Source: Anaerolineae bacterium (GTDB lineage: Bacteria > Chloroflexota > Anaerolineae > Aggregatilineales > UBA3940). Taken from it: a DNA stretch of 64,000 nt. A program made the translations under genes and the position numbers. Of the stretch, positions 7,967-15,252 are shown piece by piece. Position 1 is the stretch's first letter. Every line of letters starts with the position of its first letter. The DNA is taken from NCBI GenBank assembly GCA_016926255.1, contig JAFGOY010000028.1:23781-87780 (forward strand). Reading direction: 5' to 3'. The notes under the pieces were generated by a model. It was not told the DNA's origin and searched no databases. It saw nothing but the letters and a program-made list of their open reading frames with translations.

Positions 7967-8932
7967 ATGAGAAAACGAGTTCTCGCCAGGCTAGTGACTT
8001 TGAGCATCTTACCGGTATTAATGGCTGCGTGCGGATCGCCCACCGTGACAGAGACAGCCCCCATCGAAGAGGAAGAACCAACAGCGGAAGCCCCGGAAGG
8101 TCGGGCGCTGGTCTTCGGCGATATCTCCGACGACCCCGGCGAAGTGATCGAGGGGACACAGCCGCTGGCCGACTACCTGGCCGAACATCTGAATGATTAC
8201 GGGATCAGCGAGGGGCAGGTCAGAGTGGCGACCAGCGCCGACGAGATGACCGAAATGCTAAAAAACGGCGAGGTCGATCTGTACTGCGACAGCGTCTACC
8301 CGGCGACGTTGATCAGCGACACATCAGGGGCGAAGCCGATCCTGAGACGGTGGCGCTACGGTGTCGAGGAGTACCATACGCTGATCTTCGCCAGCAAGGA
8401 AAGCGAGATTGACTCGATTGAAGACCTCGCGGGCCATATGATCGCGATGGACAACCCTTATTCGACCACAGGTTACGCGATGCCCTCTGCGTTCCTGATC
8501 GACAACGGGATGTCGATCACGATCAAACAATCGGCGAATGACCCGGTAGCCGACGACGAGATCGGGATCGTATTCAGCTATGACGACGAAAACACGCTGC
8601 AATGGGTGTTGAGCGGATTGGTCGCTGCCGGTGCAACCGACGACGTTTCCTACGACCTGTTTTTTCCGGAAGAAGCTAAAGAAAAGGTCCTGATCCTGGC
8701 CGAGACGGAGTCGGTGCCCCGGCAGGTGGTGGTCGCCGGCCCGGAGATGGACGGCGATCTGCTGGAGGCGGTGACGGAACTGCTGGTCAATGCCAACGAG
8801 GACGAGAACGCCGCTGAAGCCCTGGAAGCGTTCCAGACCACAGAATTCGACGCGTTCCCGGAGGGGATCGATGATGCGCTGAACCAGATGCGCGACCTGA
8901 TGGAAGTCGTGCAGGCGATCCCGGCGGGATAA
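7967..8932 (+). CDS. PhnD-type solute-binding lipoprotein
   Basis: A 321-residue lipoprotein. The signal sequence ends in the lipobox LMAAC, then an acidic spacer, then a type 2 periplasmic-binding fold. Family features are LVFGDISDDPGEVIEGTQPLADYLAEHL near the N terminus, the DLYCDSVYPATLIS segment, and the hinge region DPVADDEIGI. PhnD proteins bind phosphonate, phosphite or related oxyanions and normally serve an ABC importer. No permease or ATPase is nearby; a membrane kinase and two receivers follow. I infer a sensory rather than transport role. The start has GGAGGG six nucleotides upstream. Confidence 0.8.
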   Translation: MRKRVLARLVTLSILPVLMAACGSPTVTETAPIEEEEPTAEAPEGRALVFGDISDDPGEVIEGTQPLADYLAEHLNDYGISEGQVRVATSADEMTEMLKNGEVDLYCDSVYPATLISDTSGAKPILRRWRYGVEEYHTLIFASKESEIDSIEDLAGHMIAMDNPYSTTGYAMPSAFLIDNGMSITIKQSANDPVADDEIGIVFSYDDENTLQWVLSGLVAAGATDDVSYDLFFPEEAKEKVLILAETESVPRQVVVAGPEMDGDLLEAVTELLVNANEDENAAEALEAFQTTEFDAFPEGIDDALNQMRDLMEVVQAIPAG

Positions 8933-8972
8933 GGTTCCGTATACAGGCTCGCTTGCAGGGATTCTCTATTTA

Positions 8973-9076
8973 TCCCCCTTCGAACGACCTTCGGTCGGCC
9001 AAGCGATGTTTTTGTCGTTCACTTCCCCCCACCCCCTTCGCCGCTGCGCGGCACTTCCCCCTTTCAGGGGGCAGAT
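8973..9076. repeat. C-rich hairpin repeat, copy 2 (double)
   Basis: Two partial units. CCCCCTTCG with hairpin CGACC-TT-CGGTCG-like pairing lies at 8975-9000. A full unit lies at 9030-9076: CACCCCCTTCG, central hairpin GCCGC-TGC-GCGGC, then CACTTCCCCCTTTCAGGGGG and CAGATA. It sits between the binding-protein gene and the kinase gene. Confidence 0.6.
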
Positions 9077-9191
9077 ACCGGGACAGGTGGGCATAAATCG
9101 TAAGTAACGGGTTAATTAGCGTGGACCACCAAACAGGCTCCAACAAACAGGCGTTAAGCAGCGCCAACCTCCTTAGCAGGGGAGAATGATA

Positions 9192-10778
9192 GTGTCAAAA
9201 GTAAGGCAATTCTTTCGCGATCTACCATTGGGCAGCAAGCTGGCCGGGTTATCGAACCTGCTCGTGCTGGCAGTAGTGCTGGCGCTGACCCTGTTCAGCA
9301 TCCGACGGGAACGGGCTACCTTCCGGCAGGAACTGGAAGATCAGGCCACACTGATGCTCGAAACGCTGCCTCTCACGATCCGCGACCAGCTTTACCAGCT
9401 TGAGATCGACGAACTGGTAGATGTCGCCAACGTGGTCGGCGATAACGAGATGGTGACGCTGCTCAAAATCTACGACTCCGAAGGGGCGCTGCTGGTCGAT
9501 GCCCAACGGCCAGAGCCGGTATTTGGGCAGGTGAGCGAACCATTGGGCGAATCGCTGATCGGACTCGACGCCGAGGAGATCGTGCTGAACTGGGAACCCG
9601 ATCAACTCGTCGCGGGGCGGTCGATCAGGCTGGGCAACCAGGTGATCGGCGCGGTGGCGATTGGGCTGGCGACCGAGCCGCTCGATGCGAAAGTGCGCGG
9701 ACTGACACGGCAGGCGGCACTGATCGGCGCGGGGGCACTGATCGCCGGAATCGGGTTGATGATATTACTGGCGCGGGAAATCACCACGCCGTTGAGCGAA
9801 CTGACCGAGATCGCCGGGGAGATGGCGGGCGGCGACCGCGAGAAACGCATTCAGCGCGAAGCGAACGACGAGATCGGGCAGCTGGGGAGCGCCTTCAACA
9901 CGATGGCGGATTCGATCAAACAGCGGGAGGACGATCTACGCAGGTTCGCCGCCGGGCTGGAACTAACCGTCGCCGAAAGAACCGGCGAACTGCAGGAGAA
10001 GGTCGAGGAGCTGGAGAAAACCAACAAGGCACTCGACATCGCCCGGAAGCAGGCGGAAGAAGCGACCGAGATCAAAAGCCAGTTCCTGGCAACGATGTCA
10101 CACGAACTGCGGACACCGCTCAACGCGGTGCTGGGTTTCAGCCAGCTTCTACTGGCGGGAACATCGGGCGACCTGAACGAGAAACAGACCGACAAAGTCC
10201 AGCGGATATTCAGGAACGGGCAAACGCTGCTGGAGATGATCAACGACCTCTTAGACCTGGCGAAGATCGAGGCGGGGCGGTTGGAACTGGTCGAGGAGCC
10301 TTTCACGGTACAGGACTGGCTGACCGGGATCAGCCTGCAATTCGACGGGCTGGCAAAAGAAAAGAATTTAGCGATCGCCTACAAGCTGGACGACCGCCTG
10401 CCGGGGAAGATCGTCGGGGACGCAGTGCGCCTGAAACAGATCGTCGTCAACCTGCTCTCGAACGCGATCAAGTTTACCGACGAAGGGTCGGTGACGGTCG
10501 ACGTGGCGCGGGCAGACTCGAAGCAGTGGACGATTGCGGTCAGCGACACGGGAATTGGAATCCCGGCGCACGCGCAGGAATACATCTTCGACGAGTTCCG
10601 GCAGGTGGATGGTACTTCGAAACGCAGATATGGGGGGACAGGGCTGGGGCTGGCAATTGTCAAGAACCTGGTGCTGACAATGGGGGGGACGGTACGCGTC
10701 AAGAGCACGGTCGGGGAGGGCAGCACGTTTACCGTCACACTACCGCTGGCAGAAGAAACCGACGACAAAGAAGGATAG
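9192..10778 (+). CDS. HAMP-containing sensor histidine kinase
   Basis: About 528 residues. TM1 (about 15-35), an extracytoplasmic domain of roughly 125 residues, and TM2 (about 165-187, LIGAGALIAGIGLMILLA) lead into HAMP, a coiled coil (about 240-290), the HisKA box SHELRTPLNAVLGF and a HATPase domain (NLLSNAIKFTDEG, SDTGIGIP, GTGLGLAIVKNL). I prefer the GTG at 9192, seven nucleotides after AGGGGAG, over the ATG at 9186, which is only one nucleotide away. It follows the PhnD-like lipoprotein, which may be its ligand-binding partner, and is followed within 4 bp by a receiver. Confidence 0.9.
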   Translation: MSKVRQFFRDLPLGSKLAGLSNLLVLAVVLALTLFSIRRERATFRQELEDQATLMLETLPLTIRDQLYQLEIDELVDVANVVGDNEMVTLLKIYDSEGALLVDAQRPEPVFGQVSEPLGESLIGLDAEEIVLNWEPDQLVAGRSIRLGNQVIGAVAIGLATEPLDAKVRGLTRQAALIGAGALIAGIGLMILLAREITTPLSELTEIAGEMAGGDREKRIQREANDEIGQLGSAFNTMADSIKQREDDLRRFAAGLELTVAERTGELQEKVEELEKTNKALDIARKQAEEATEIKSQFLATMSHELRTPLNAVLGFSQLLLAGTSGDLNEKQTDKVQRIFRNGQTLLEMINDLLDLAKIEAGRLELVEEPFTVQDWLTGISLQFDGLAKEKNLAIAYKLDDRLPGKIVGDAVRLKQIVVNLLSNAIKFTDEGSVTVDVARADSKQWTIAVSDTGIGIPAHAQEYIFDEFRQVDGTSKRRYGGTGLGLAIVKNLVLTMGGTVRVKSTVGEGSTFTVTLPLAEETDDKEG

Positions 10779-10782
10779 GCTC

Positions 10783-11196
10783 ATGCCCGAACAAATATCC
10801 GACTGGAAAGTTCTGATCATCGACGACGATACCGATAACCTGGGCGTCGCGTGCGAGTTCCTTGAATTCCTGGGGGCGACCGTGCGCACCGCGCGAGACG
10901 GCGAAGAAGGACTGGAGAGTCTCAAAGACTTCGAACCGACGGTCATCCTGCTGGATTTGTCGATGCCGGTGATGGACGGCTGGCAGATGATCAAGAAGCT
11001 GAAGGAAGATGAAAAACAGGCCGCGATCCCGGTGATCGCATTGACCGCCCACGCAATGTCACACGACCGCGAACGGGTGATCGAAGCCGGATTCGACGGG
11101 CATATCATCAAGCCCTTCTTACTTTCATCGCTGGTCGACGATATCAAGCGCTACCTGACCAACAAAGGGCAGGCTGACGCGAAAAAAAAGTCATAA
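10783..11196 (+). CDS. Single-domain response regulator
   Basis: A 137-residue receiver without output domain. Acidic pair IIDDDTD, acceptor Asp in VILLDLSMPVMDGW, switch Thr in ALTAHAMS, Lys in IIKPF. The C-terminal tail is Lys-rich. It starts 4 bp after the kinase stop with AAGGA upstream, so it is co-translated with the kinase and is its likely phosphate acceptor. It resembles the receiver at 33519-33917, which has the same MPVMDGW and LTAHAMS motifs. Confidence 0.9.
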   Translation: MPEQISDWKVLIIDDDTDNLGVACEFLEFLGATVRTARDGEEGLESLKDFEPTVILLDLSMPVMDGWQMIKKLKEDEKQAAIPVIALTAHAMSHDRERVIEAGFDGHIIKPFLLSSLVDDIKRYLTNKGQADAKKKS

Positions 11197-11244
11197 ACGA
11201 CGCCGCGCCGACCGGCGGCGACAATCAATCATGGATGGCCGACA

Positions 11245-11628
11245 ATGGAAAATGCATGGCGGGTACTGGTCGTCGAAGATAACGACGACAATTTCAAGGT
11301 ATTCAAAGAAGCTCTTGAATACCACAACCCGGCGGTCGAGGTGCGCTGGGTGGTGAGCGGCGAAGACGGCGACATCGTGCTGGCCGATTTCATCCCTGAT
11401 CTCGTGATCCTTGACCTGGAACTACCGGGGAAAGACGGCTGGCAAATCCTCGGCGAACTGCGCGAGAATCCCGCACTGGCCGGGGTGCCGGTGATCGCCA
11501 CGACCGCCTATCACTCAGTCAACGTGGCGGCTAAGGCGCGAGAAGTGGGCTTCGACGGGTACTTCCCCAAACCGATCGACGTGTTCAGCTTTGGCGCGGA
11601 GATCGAGGCGATCATGCAAGGCGGGTAA
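11245..11628 (+). CDS. Single-domain response regulator
   Basis: A 127-residue receiver: VVEDNDDN, acceptor Asp in LVILDLELPGKDGW, ATTAYHSV, and Lys in YFPKPID. Third signalling gene behind the PhnD-like protein and last of the likely operon. It resembles the receiver at 599-991 (AYD/AYH and FPKPI motifs), whereas its neighbour at 10783 belongs to another subgroup. Two different receivers per kinase suggest a branched or phosphate-sink arrangement. Confidence 0.9.
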   Translation: MENAWRVLVVEDNDDNFKVFKEALEYHNPAVEVRWVVSGEDGDIVLADFIPDLVILDLELPGKDGWQILGELRENPALAGVPVIATTAYHSVNVAAKAREVGFDGYFPKPIDVFSFGAEIEAIMQGG

Positions 11629-11672
11629 CTGCAATTAAACGTGTGGAGTTCTGCCTCACACCCCGGCAGAGT

Positions 11673-11720
11673 GCAACCATCTTCGGTTGCTCAGGAGTTT
11701 GGGCTGTGCCCAAACATCCA
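11673..11720 (+). repeat. Two-hairpin dispersed repeat, copy B
   Basis: Hairpin 1 is GCAACC-ATCTTC-GGTTGC, then the spacer TCAGGA, then hairpin 2 GTTTGGGC-TGT-GCCCAAAC, then ATCCA. It matches copy A at 4598-4644 in layout, spacer and loop, with compensatory stem changes. Confidence 0.7.
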
Positions 11721-11745
11721 CTGCGCCGCCCCTGCACCGCTACTT

Positions 11746-11776
11746 TTTTATCGGCTGGCAAAGTCAGCCGATAAAA
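11746..11776. terminator. Bidirectional terminator hairpin
   Basis: Inverted repeat TTTTATCGGCTG / CAGCCGATAAAA with a 7-nt loop. The stem is flanked by T-rich sequence on one side and AAAATTTG on the other. It ends the receiver operon and isolates the MerR promoter, whose -35 box begins 8 bp later. Confidence 0.75.
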
Positions 11777-11783
11777 TTTGCCC

Positions 11784-11814
11784 TTGACTCTCACGTAACG
11801 TGATACCGTACAAT
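11784..11814 (+). promoter_or_regulatory. MerR-type promoter with 19-bp spacer and operator
   Basis: The -35 box TTGACT (11784-11789) and the -10 box TACAAT (11809-11814) are separated by 19 bp, the over-long spacing that MerR proteins correct by DNA distortion. The spacer holds an inverted repeat TCACGT-A-ACGTGA (11791-11803). The regulator gene starts 22 bp downstream of the -10 box, so autoregulation is expected. Confidence 0.85.
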
Positions 11815-11836
11815 CTGCTGGTAAGGAGTGATTGTC

Positions 11837-12589
11837 ATGGCATACACGGTCAAACAGCTTGCCGATCTCGCGGGGATCAGCGTGCGGACACTGCACTACT
11901 ACGACGAAATCGACCTGCTGCCACCGTCGACGGTGGAGGGCAGCGGGTATCGATACTACGACGCGGGTGCGGTGCTCCGCTTGCAGCAAATCCTGTTCTA
12001 CAAAGAACTGGGGTTGAGCCTCAAAGAGATCAAAGGGCTGCTGGATGCGCCCGATTTCGATGTGCTGACTGCACTCGAAATGCACAAGAAACGGATCGAG
12101 CAAAAGGCGGGACGCATCCGGGGACTCCTTCAAACAGTCGAAAATACCATCCAGCATTTGAAAGGTACACAGCCAATGAGCGACTCAGATTTGTTCAAGG
12201 GCTTCGACGAGGCCCAGCAGGAAGAATGGGAAAAGGAAGTGGTGGAGCGATGGGGAGCCGACAACCCCGCCACCATCCAATCGAAGCAGAGGTGGGGAAG
12301 TATGAGCGATGCACAGAAAGCCGAGATTCTATCAGAGGGGCAGGCGATCACGCTGGGACTGGCCGAACTCATCGACCGCGATCCCGACGACCCCGACGTG
12401 CAGGCACTCGTCGCACGGCAGCACAAGTGGATCGGCAATTTCTACGACTGCAGCCTGGAAATGCTCGAAGGGCTGGGGCTGATGTACACCACCGATCCGC
12501 GCTTCGCCGAGAACTACAGCCGCCATCACCCCGACCTGCCCCAGTTCTTCTACGAGGCGATCAAGGTTTACGTGAAGGCGAACGGGTAA
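11837..12589 (+). CDS. MerR-family regulator with TipAS effector domain
   Basis: About 250 residues. The N-terminal winged helix (YTVKQLADLAGISVRTLHYYDEIDLL, then GYRYYD) is classic MerR, followed by a dimerisation coiled coil (about 75-115). The C-terminal half (about 120-250) matches the TipAS antibiotic-binding fold: an EEW...W motif, IQSKQRWGSMSDAQK and HKWIGNFYDCS. TipA proteins bind thiopeptides and related drugs and activate their own promoter. The ATG at 11837 has AAGGAG eight nucleotides upstream. No export or resistance gene is adjacent, so the target may be only itself or distant genes. Confidence 0.9.
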   Translation: MAYTVKQLADLAGISVRTLHYYDEIDLLPPSTVEGSGYRYYDAGAVLRLQQILFYKELGLSLKEIKGLLDAPDFDVLTALEMHKKRIEQKAGRIRGLLQTVENTIQHLKGTQPMSDSDLFKGFDEAQQEEWEKEVVERWGADNPATIQSKQRWGSMSDAQKAEILSEGQAITLGLAELIDRDPDDPDVQALVARQHKWIGNFYDCSLEMLEGLGLMYTTDPRFAENYSRHHPDLPQFFYEAIKVYVKANG

Positions 12590-12610
12590 AGCCCTCCTGC
12601 ATCTCAAATT

Positions 12611-12643
12611 ACATCAGCGGTTGGCGCTGCCAACCGCTGATGT
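12611..12643. terminator. Bidirectional terminator between convergent genes
   Basis: Perfect 15-bp inverted repeat ACATCAGCGGTTGGC / GCCAACCGCTGATGT with loop GCT. It lies between the MerR gene (+, ends 12589) and the lipoprotein gene (-, ends 12670). Confidence 0.8.
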
Positions 12644-12669
12644 TGTGATCTCACTAAGGGGGACGCTGG

Positions 12670-13701
12670 TCAGGGATTGTAGTAGTAGTAGAACTCCATC
12701 TGCGAGATTACATTGTTCATCATCTGCTCAGGGTTGGATGTATCGAACAGCGCATTACCGGGTACGGAACTATAGGAGAGCAGTTCACCCGTTATTTCAT
12801 CAGTTACCATTATCTGTACATTATCAATGGGAGGGTAAGCACAATCCAGTTCCATTAAAATATTCATAGTCGCAGCAATAAGTTCGCTATCAAAAAGTTC
12901 ACGGTACTCACGAAACGATACCAGATAGGCTTCTATCTGCACCTGGTCATCGTTAAGAACCAGGTAGAAGGCAGTGTTATGCACTTCGGACATATCCCCA
13001 AAATGCCATTCGATTGATTCACGAAGCTCAGGCCACGTGCAGGCATCTTCCGGCGGCGATACAAAACCCTGGGATGGCGGTATGTTGGCGCGCATATAAT
13101 CCGTTTCAGTGTTGGCATCCAACAGATCGAAATAATCACTCGCTGAAGGATTGGAACCCAGGGGAAGCGTATCAACAGCGAAGTGCGTGCTATACCAGCT
13201 ATTGTAGGCGGGATCGACAACCAGGGGATTCAGATGGGTGAATACTTCCTCGACACAGGGACATTCCTTCACGAGCTCATCCGACAGCCGCGCGGATTCA
13301 TGCGCCGCGACCCCGGCATTCTCGAACAATTTGTCCTGTTCTGTCCATTCAGGGAAGAGTTCGGGCGAAACAACCCAATATCGAAGAATGACTCTATCCT
13401 GAAATGCATACCAGCTTACAGCTGACTCGTAATCAGACAGAAACTCACGCGCCTGAAGCAGCGCTGTCAGTTCATCGCAGGCAGGGGTTGGGGTCAGGGT
13501 GGGTTCCGGTGTATCGGTGGGGGTCGGGGTGTCGGTCGGGGTGCTGGTAGGCTCCGGCGTGGGGGTGAGCGTCGATGTGGCGGTGGGACGCGGCGTTTCA
13601 GTGGGAGTAGGGGGCAGCAAGCCTTGCAAAGTTCCGCACGCACCTGAGTACAGAGCAATCAGCAGGACTGCACAGGAAATAAATCTCACTCGTTTTTTCA
13701 T
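12670..13701 (-). CDS. Thr/Pro-rich linker lipoprotein of unknown function
   Basis: A 343-residue protein. The signal sequence ends in the lipobox YSGAC, followed by a 45-residue Thr/Pro spacer (TPTETPRPTATST and similar), the usual extended tether of surface lipoproteins in this group. The remaining 265 residues form a globular domain with Cys residues (CDEL, CPCVEEV, CTWPEL, DCAYPP) that I cannot assign. It is rich in Glu and Asp and has no catalytic motif that I recognise. It is flanked by terminator hairpins and looks monocistronic. Confidence 0.75.
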   Translation of the reverse strand: MKKRVRFISCAVLLIALYSGACGTLQGLLPPTPTETPRPTATSTLTPTPEPTSTPTDTPTPTDTPEPTLTPTPACDELTALLQAREFLSDYESAVSWYAFQDRVILRYWVVSPELFPEWTEQDKLFENAGVAAHESARLSDELVKECPCVEEVFTHLNPLVVDPAYNSWYSTHFAVDTLPLGSNPSASDYFDLLDANTETDYMRANIPPSQGFVSPPEDACTWPELRESIEWHFGDMSEVHNTAFYLVLNDDQVQIEAYLVSFREYRELFDSELIAATMNILMELDCAYPPIDNVQIMVTDEITGELLSYSSVPGNALFDTSNPEQMMNNVISQMEFYYYYNP

Positions 13702-13858
13702 TGTCGGCCCCTATATAGGTGAAAAAACAATATCAACCAATGGTGCAACAAAAGACAGCAGTAATGGGGCAAGCTCCCAGCCTGCAGGCAATATTATAAT
13801 GTTGTTTCTGACACAGGGAAAGGAGGTCGCAGCACGCTGCGCCCGTTGATTATTGGGA

Positions 13859-13882
13859 GTTTTGGCTGTGCCAAAACATCCA
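13859..13882 (+). repeat. Two-hairpin dispersed repeat, half copy C
   Basis: Only hairpin 2 is preserved: GTTTTGGC-TGT-GCCAAAAC followed by ATCCA, preceded by TGGGA where copies A and B have CAGGA. It supports covariation in hairpin 2. Confidence 0.65.
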
Positions 13883-13884
13883 TT

Positions 13885-13926
13885 CCCCTCTGGCCTACGG
13901 CCCATCTCCCCCAAACCTGAGGGCGG
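13885..13926. repeat. CCCCTCTGG-type hairpin repeat, copy 1
   Basis: CCCCTCTGG, central hairpin GGCC-TAC-GGCC, CATCTCCC, then CCCAAACCTGAGGGCGG. A second copy lies at 51073-51117 with the central hairpin GGGCC-CTAT-GGCCC. Confidence 0.6.
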
Positions 13927-14089
13927 CCCGTACAATACCTTCGCCAAAACCGTCCGATGCTTTCGGGCGGGGACAAGCCCCGTCCCTACCGCCAATACCT
14001 CAGTCAAATAACCTTTCGGAACAGCGGCAGCCAGAGAGAAAATATGTTATGTGAAGTCTGCCAGAGATTGACGGCAATCGTGTTTCGGG

Positions 14090-15118
14090 TTATTGCCAGG
14101 CATCGAAGTAGGCATAGATATTGTCCGGGTTGGCCCCCGGCCCGAACTCGCACTGAGCGATCAGGCCACCGGAGTGGAACAGGGATCCACGCATCTGGCG
14201 AACGTAAGCGGGAACGTCGGCGGGATCGGCATTGGGCAGAATGTGAAGGCGATCCAGCTCGCCCCAGAAGGTGATCCGTCCCCTGAACGGGGCAAGATTA
14301 TCCAACCCCATCGTGAAGACCTGGCTGTTGAGCGCATCAAGGCCCAGGTCGATCAGATCGGGGAGGATGGCGAGGATATTGCCATCGGAGTGCATGAAGG
14401 CATACTTGCCATGCCGGTGGGCAACGTCGATATAGTCTTTGTAGAGCGGTTTGAACAGGCTCCGCCACAGGGCCGGGTTGACCAGCATACCGCGCTCCGA
14501 TCCCCAGTCGTCCATGAACCAGATCGCATCGACGGCGGTCATCGCCCAGGCTTCGAGCAGGTCGACGTAAAAGCGGTGGATTCTGGCAAGCAGGGAGAGC
14601 ATCTCCGGGGGCGGTGCAGCAAGATCGACCAGCAGATTGAGCGATCCACGCAGGTTTTGCAGCCGCTCAAACGGGCGGGGGAGCGCACCAGGGGTCAGAC
14701 CAGCGATGACAAAGCGGTCAGTGGAACGGCAGAATGCATCGACCTGATCGACATCGACTGAGAGGTACGAATCGGGAATATTCACCATACCGACTGCCGA
14801 CCAATCAGGGAGCAGTGGGGAACGGACATCACCCATCAGGCCAGGTTCGATGTTGACGAAGATGCTGCCCCATTCGTCGGTAAAGGTGCCAGACCGGTAG
14901 ACCGCGCCGCCGTCGGCATAGGAGTCGAGGACGGCGGGAGGGACGGATCGATACAGCGGGGGGCAGAAAACCAGGTCATCGGGGAAAGCGGATTGAAGGC
15001 GCGAGACTTCCGCCGGGTGGTTGATCCGCGCCCAGGGGGTGAGCCACAACTGGCGCGGCACACGCGACGGCGAAGCAAAGGTCAGGGTTTCGATCACCAG
15101 TTCCCTGGGTGAGCTCAC
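14090..15118 (-). CDS. Uroporphyrinogen decarboxylase-fold protein (methyltransferase-like)
   Basis: About 342 residues of UroD-like TIM barrel. The N terminus SSPRELVIETLTFASPSRVPRQLW fits the family's usual opening, and FMDDWGSERGM and YAFMHSDGNI are the central barrel motifs. UroD-fold relatives include haem UroD and cobamide-dependent methyltransferases (MtaA, CmuA types). The methyltransferase zinc site is His-x-Cys plus a distal Cys; here it reads HSD plus a Cys in IAQCEFG, so it is altered. True HemE is unlikely. No corrinoid protein lies nearby. I chose GTG at 15118, with GGAAGGA eight nucleotides upstream. Confidence 0.8.
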   Translation of the reverse strand: MSSPRELVIETLTFASPSRVPRQLWLTPWARINHPAEVSRLQSAFPDDLVFCPPLYRSVPPAVLDSYADGGAVYRSGTFTDEWGSIFVNIEPGLMGDVRSPLLPDWSAVGMVNIPDSYLSVDVDQVDAFCRSTDRFVIAGLTPGALPRPFERLQNLRGSLNLLVDLAAPPPEMLSLLARIHRFYVDLLEAWAMTAVDAIWFMDDWGSERGMLVNPALWRSLFKPLYKDYIDVAHRHGKYAFMHSDGNILAILPDLIDLGLDALNSQVFTMGLDNLAPFRGRITFWGELDRLHILPNADPADVPAYVRQMRGSLFHSGGLIAQCEFGPGANPDNIYAYFDAWQ

Positions 15119-15198
15119 AGGGGGAATCCTTCCAACAGAGCGATAAAGCCTCACACAGATCGTCGAGAAATTGTATAATGATTACGTCGGTAAACAAA

Positions 15199-15220
15199 AC
15201 CCCGGCGAGACGCCGGGAAT
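15199..15220. repeat. CCCCGGCG hairpin repeat
   Basis: CCCCGGCG-AGA-CGCCGGG, a 7-bp stem in the gap between divergent genes. Related CCCCGG...CCGGGCTAAA blocks occur at 17725-17754 and 42284-42309. Its presence supports starting the following kinase at 15253 and not further upstream. Confidence 0.55.
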
Positions 15221-15252
15221 CACGCACTGAAAACCCGACTAGAGAGACGGCG

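Larger units (their letters stand above)
13702..14089. other. Intergenic region with repeat blocks
   Basis: A 388-bp gap that includes the promoter region of the lipoprotein at 12670-13701. It holds a half copy of the two-hairpin repeat (13859-13882), directly followed by a CCCCTCTGG-type C-rich repeat (13885-13926). No convincing gene; a 98-codon frame here translates repeats only. Confidence 0.6.

Noticed and set aside
11800-12648. A 282-codon frame overlapping the MerR gene
   Set aside because: It lacks a ribosome binding site and domains; the overlapping frame has a complete MerR-TipAS protein with promoter and AAGGAG.
13711-14007. A 98-codon minus-strand frame in the gap before the UroD-like gene
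   Set aside because: It consists of translated hairpin repeats that also occur elsewhere in the window.
14090-15118. Assignment as haem-pathway uroporphyrinogen decarboxylase (HemE)
   Set aside because: HemE N-terminal signature residues are not visible, and the barrel motifs fit the methyltransferase-like branch better.
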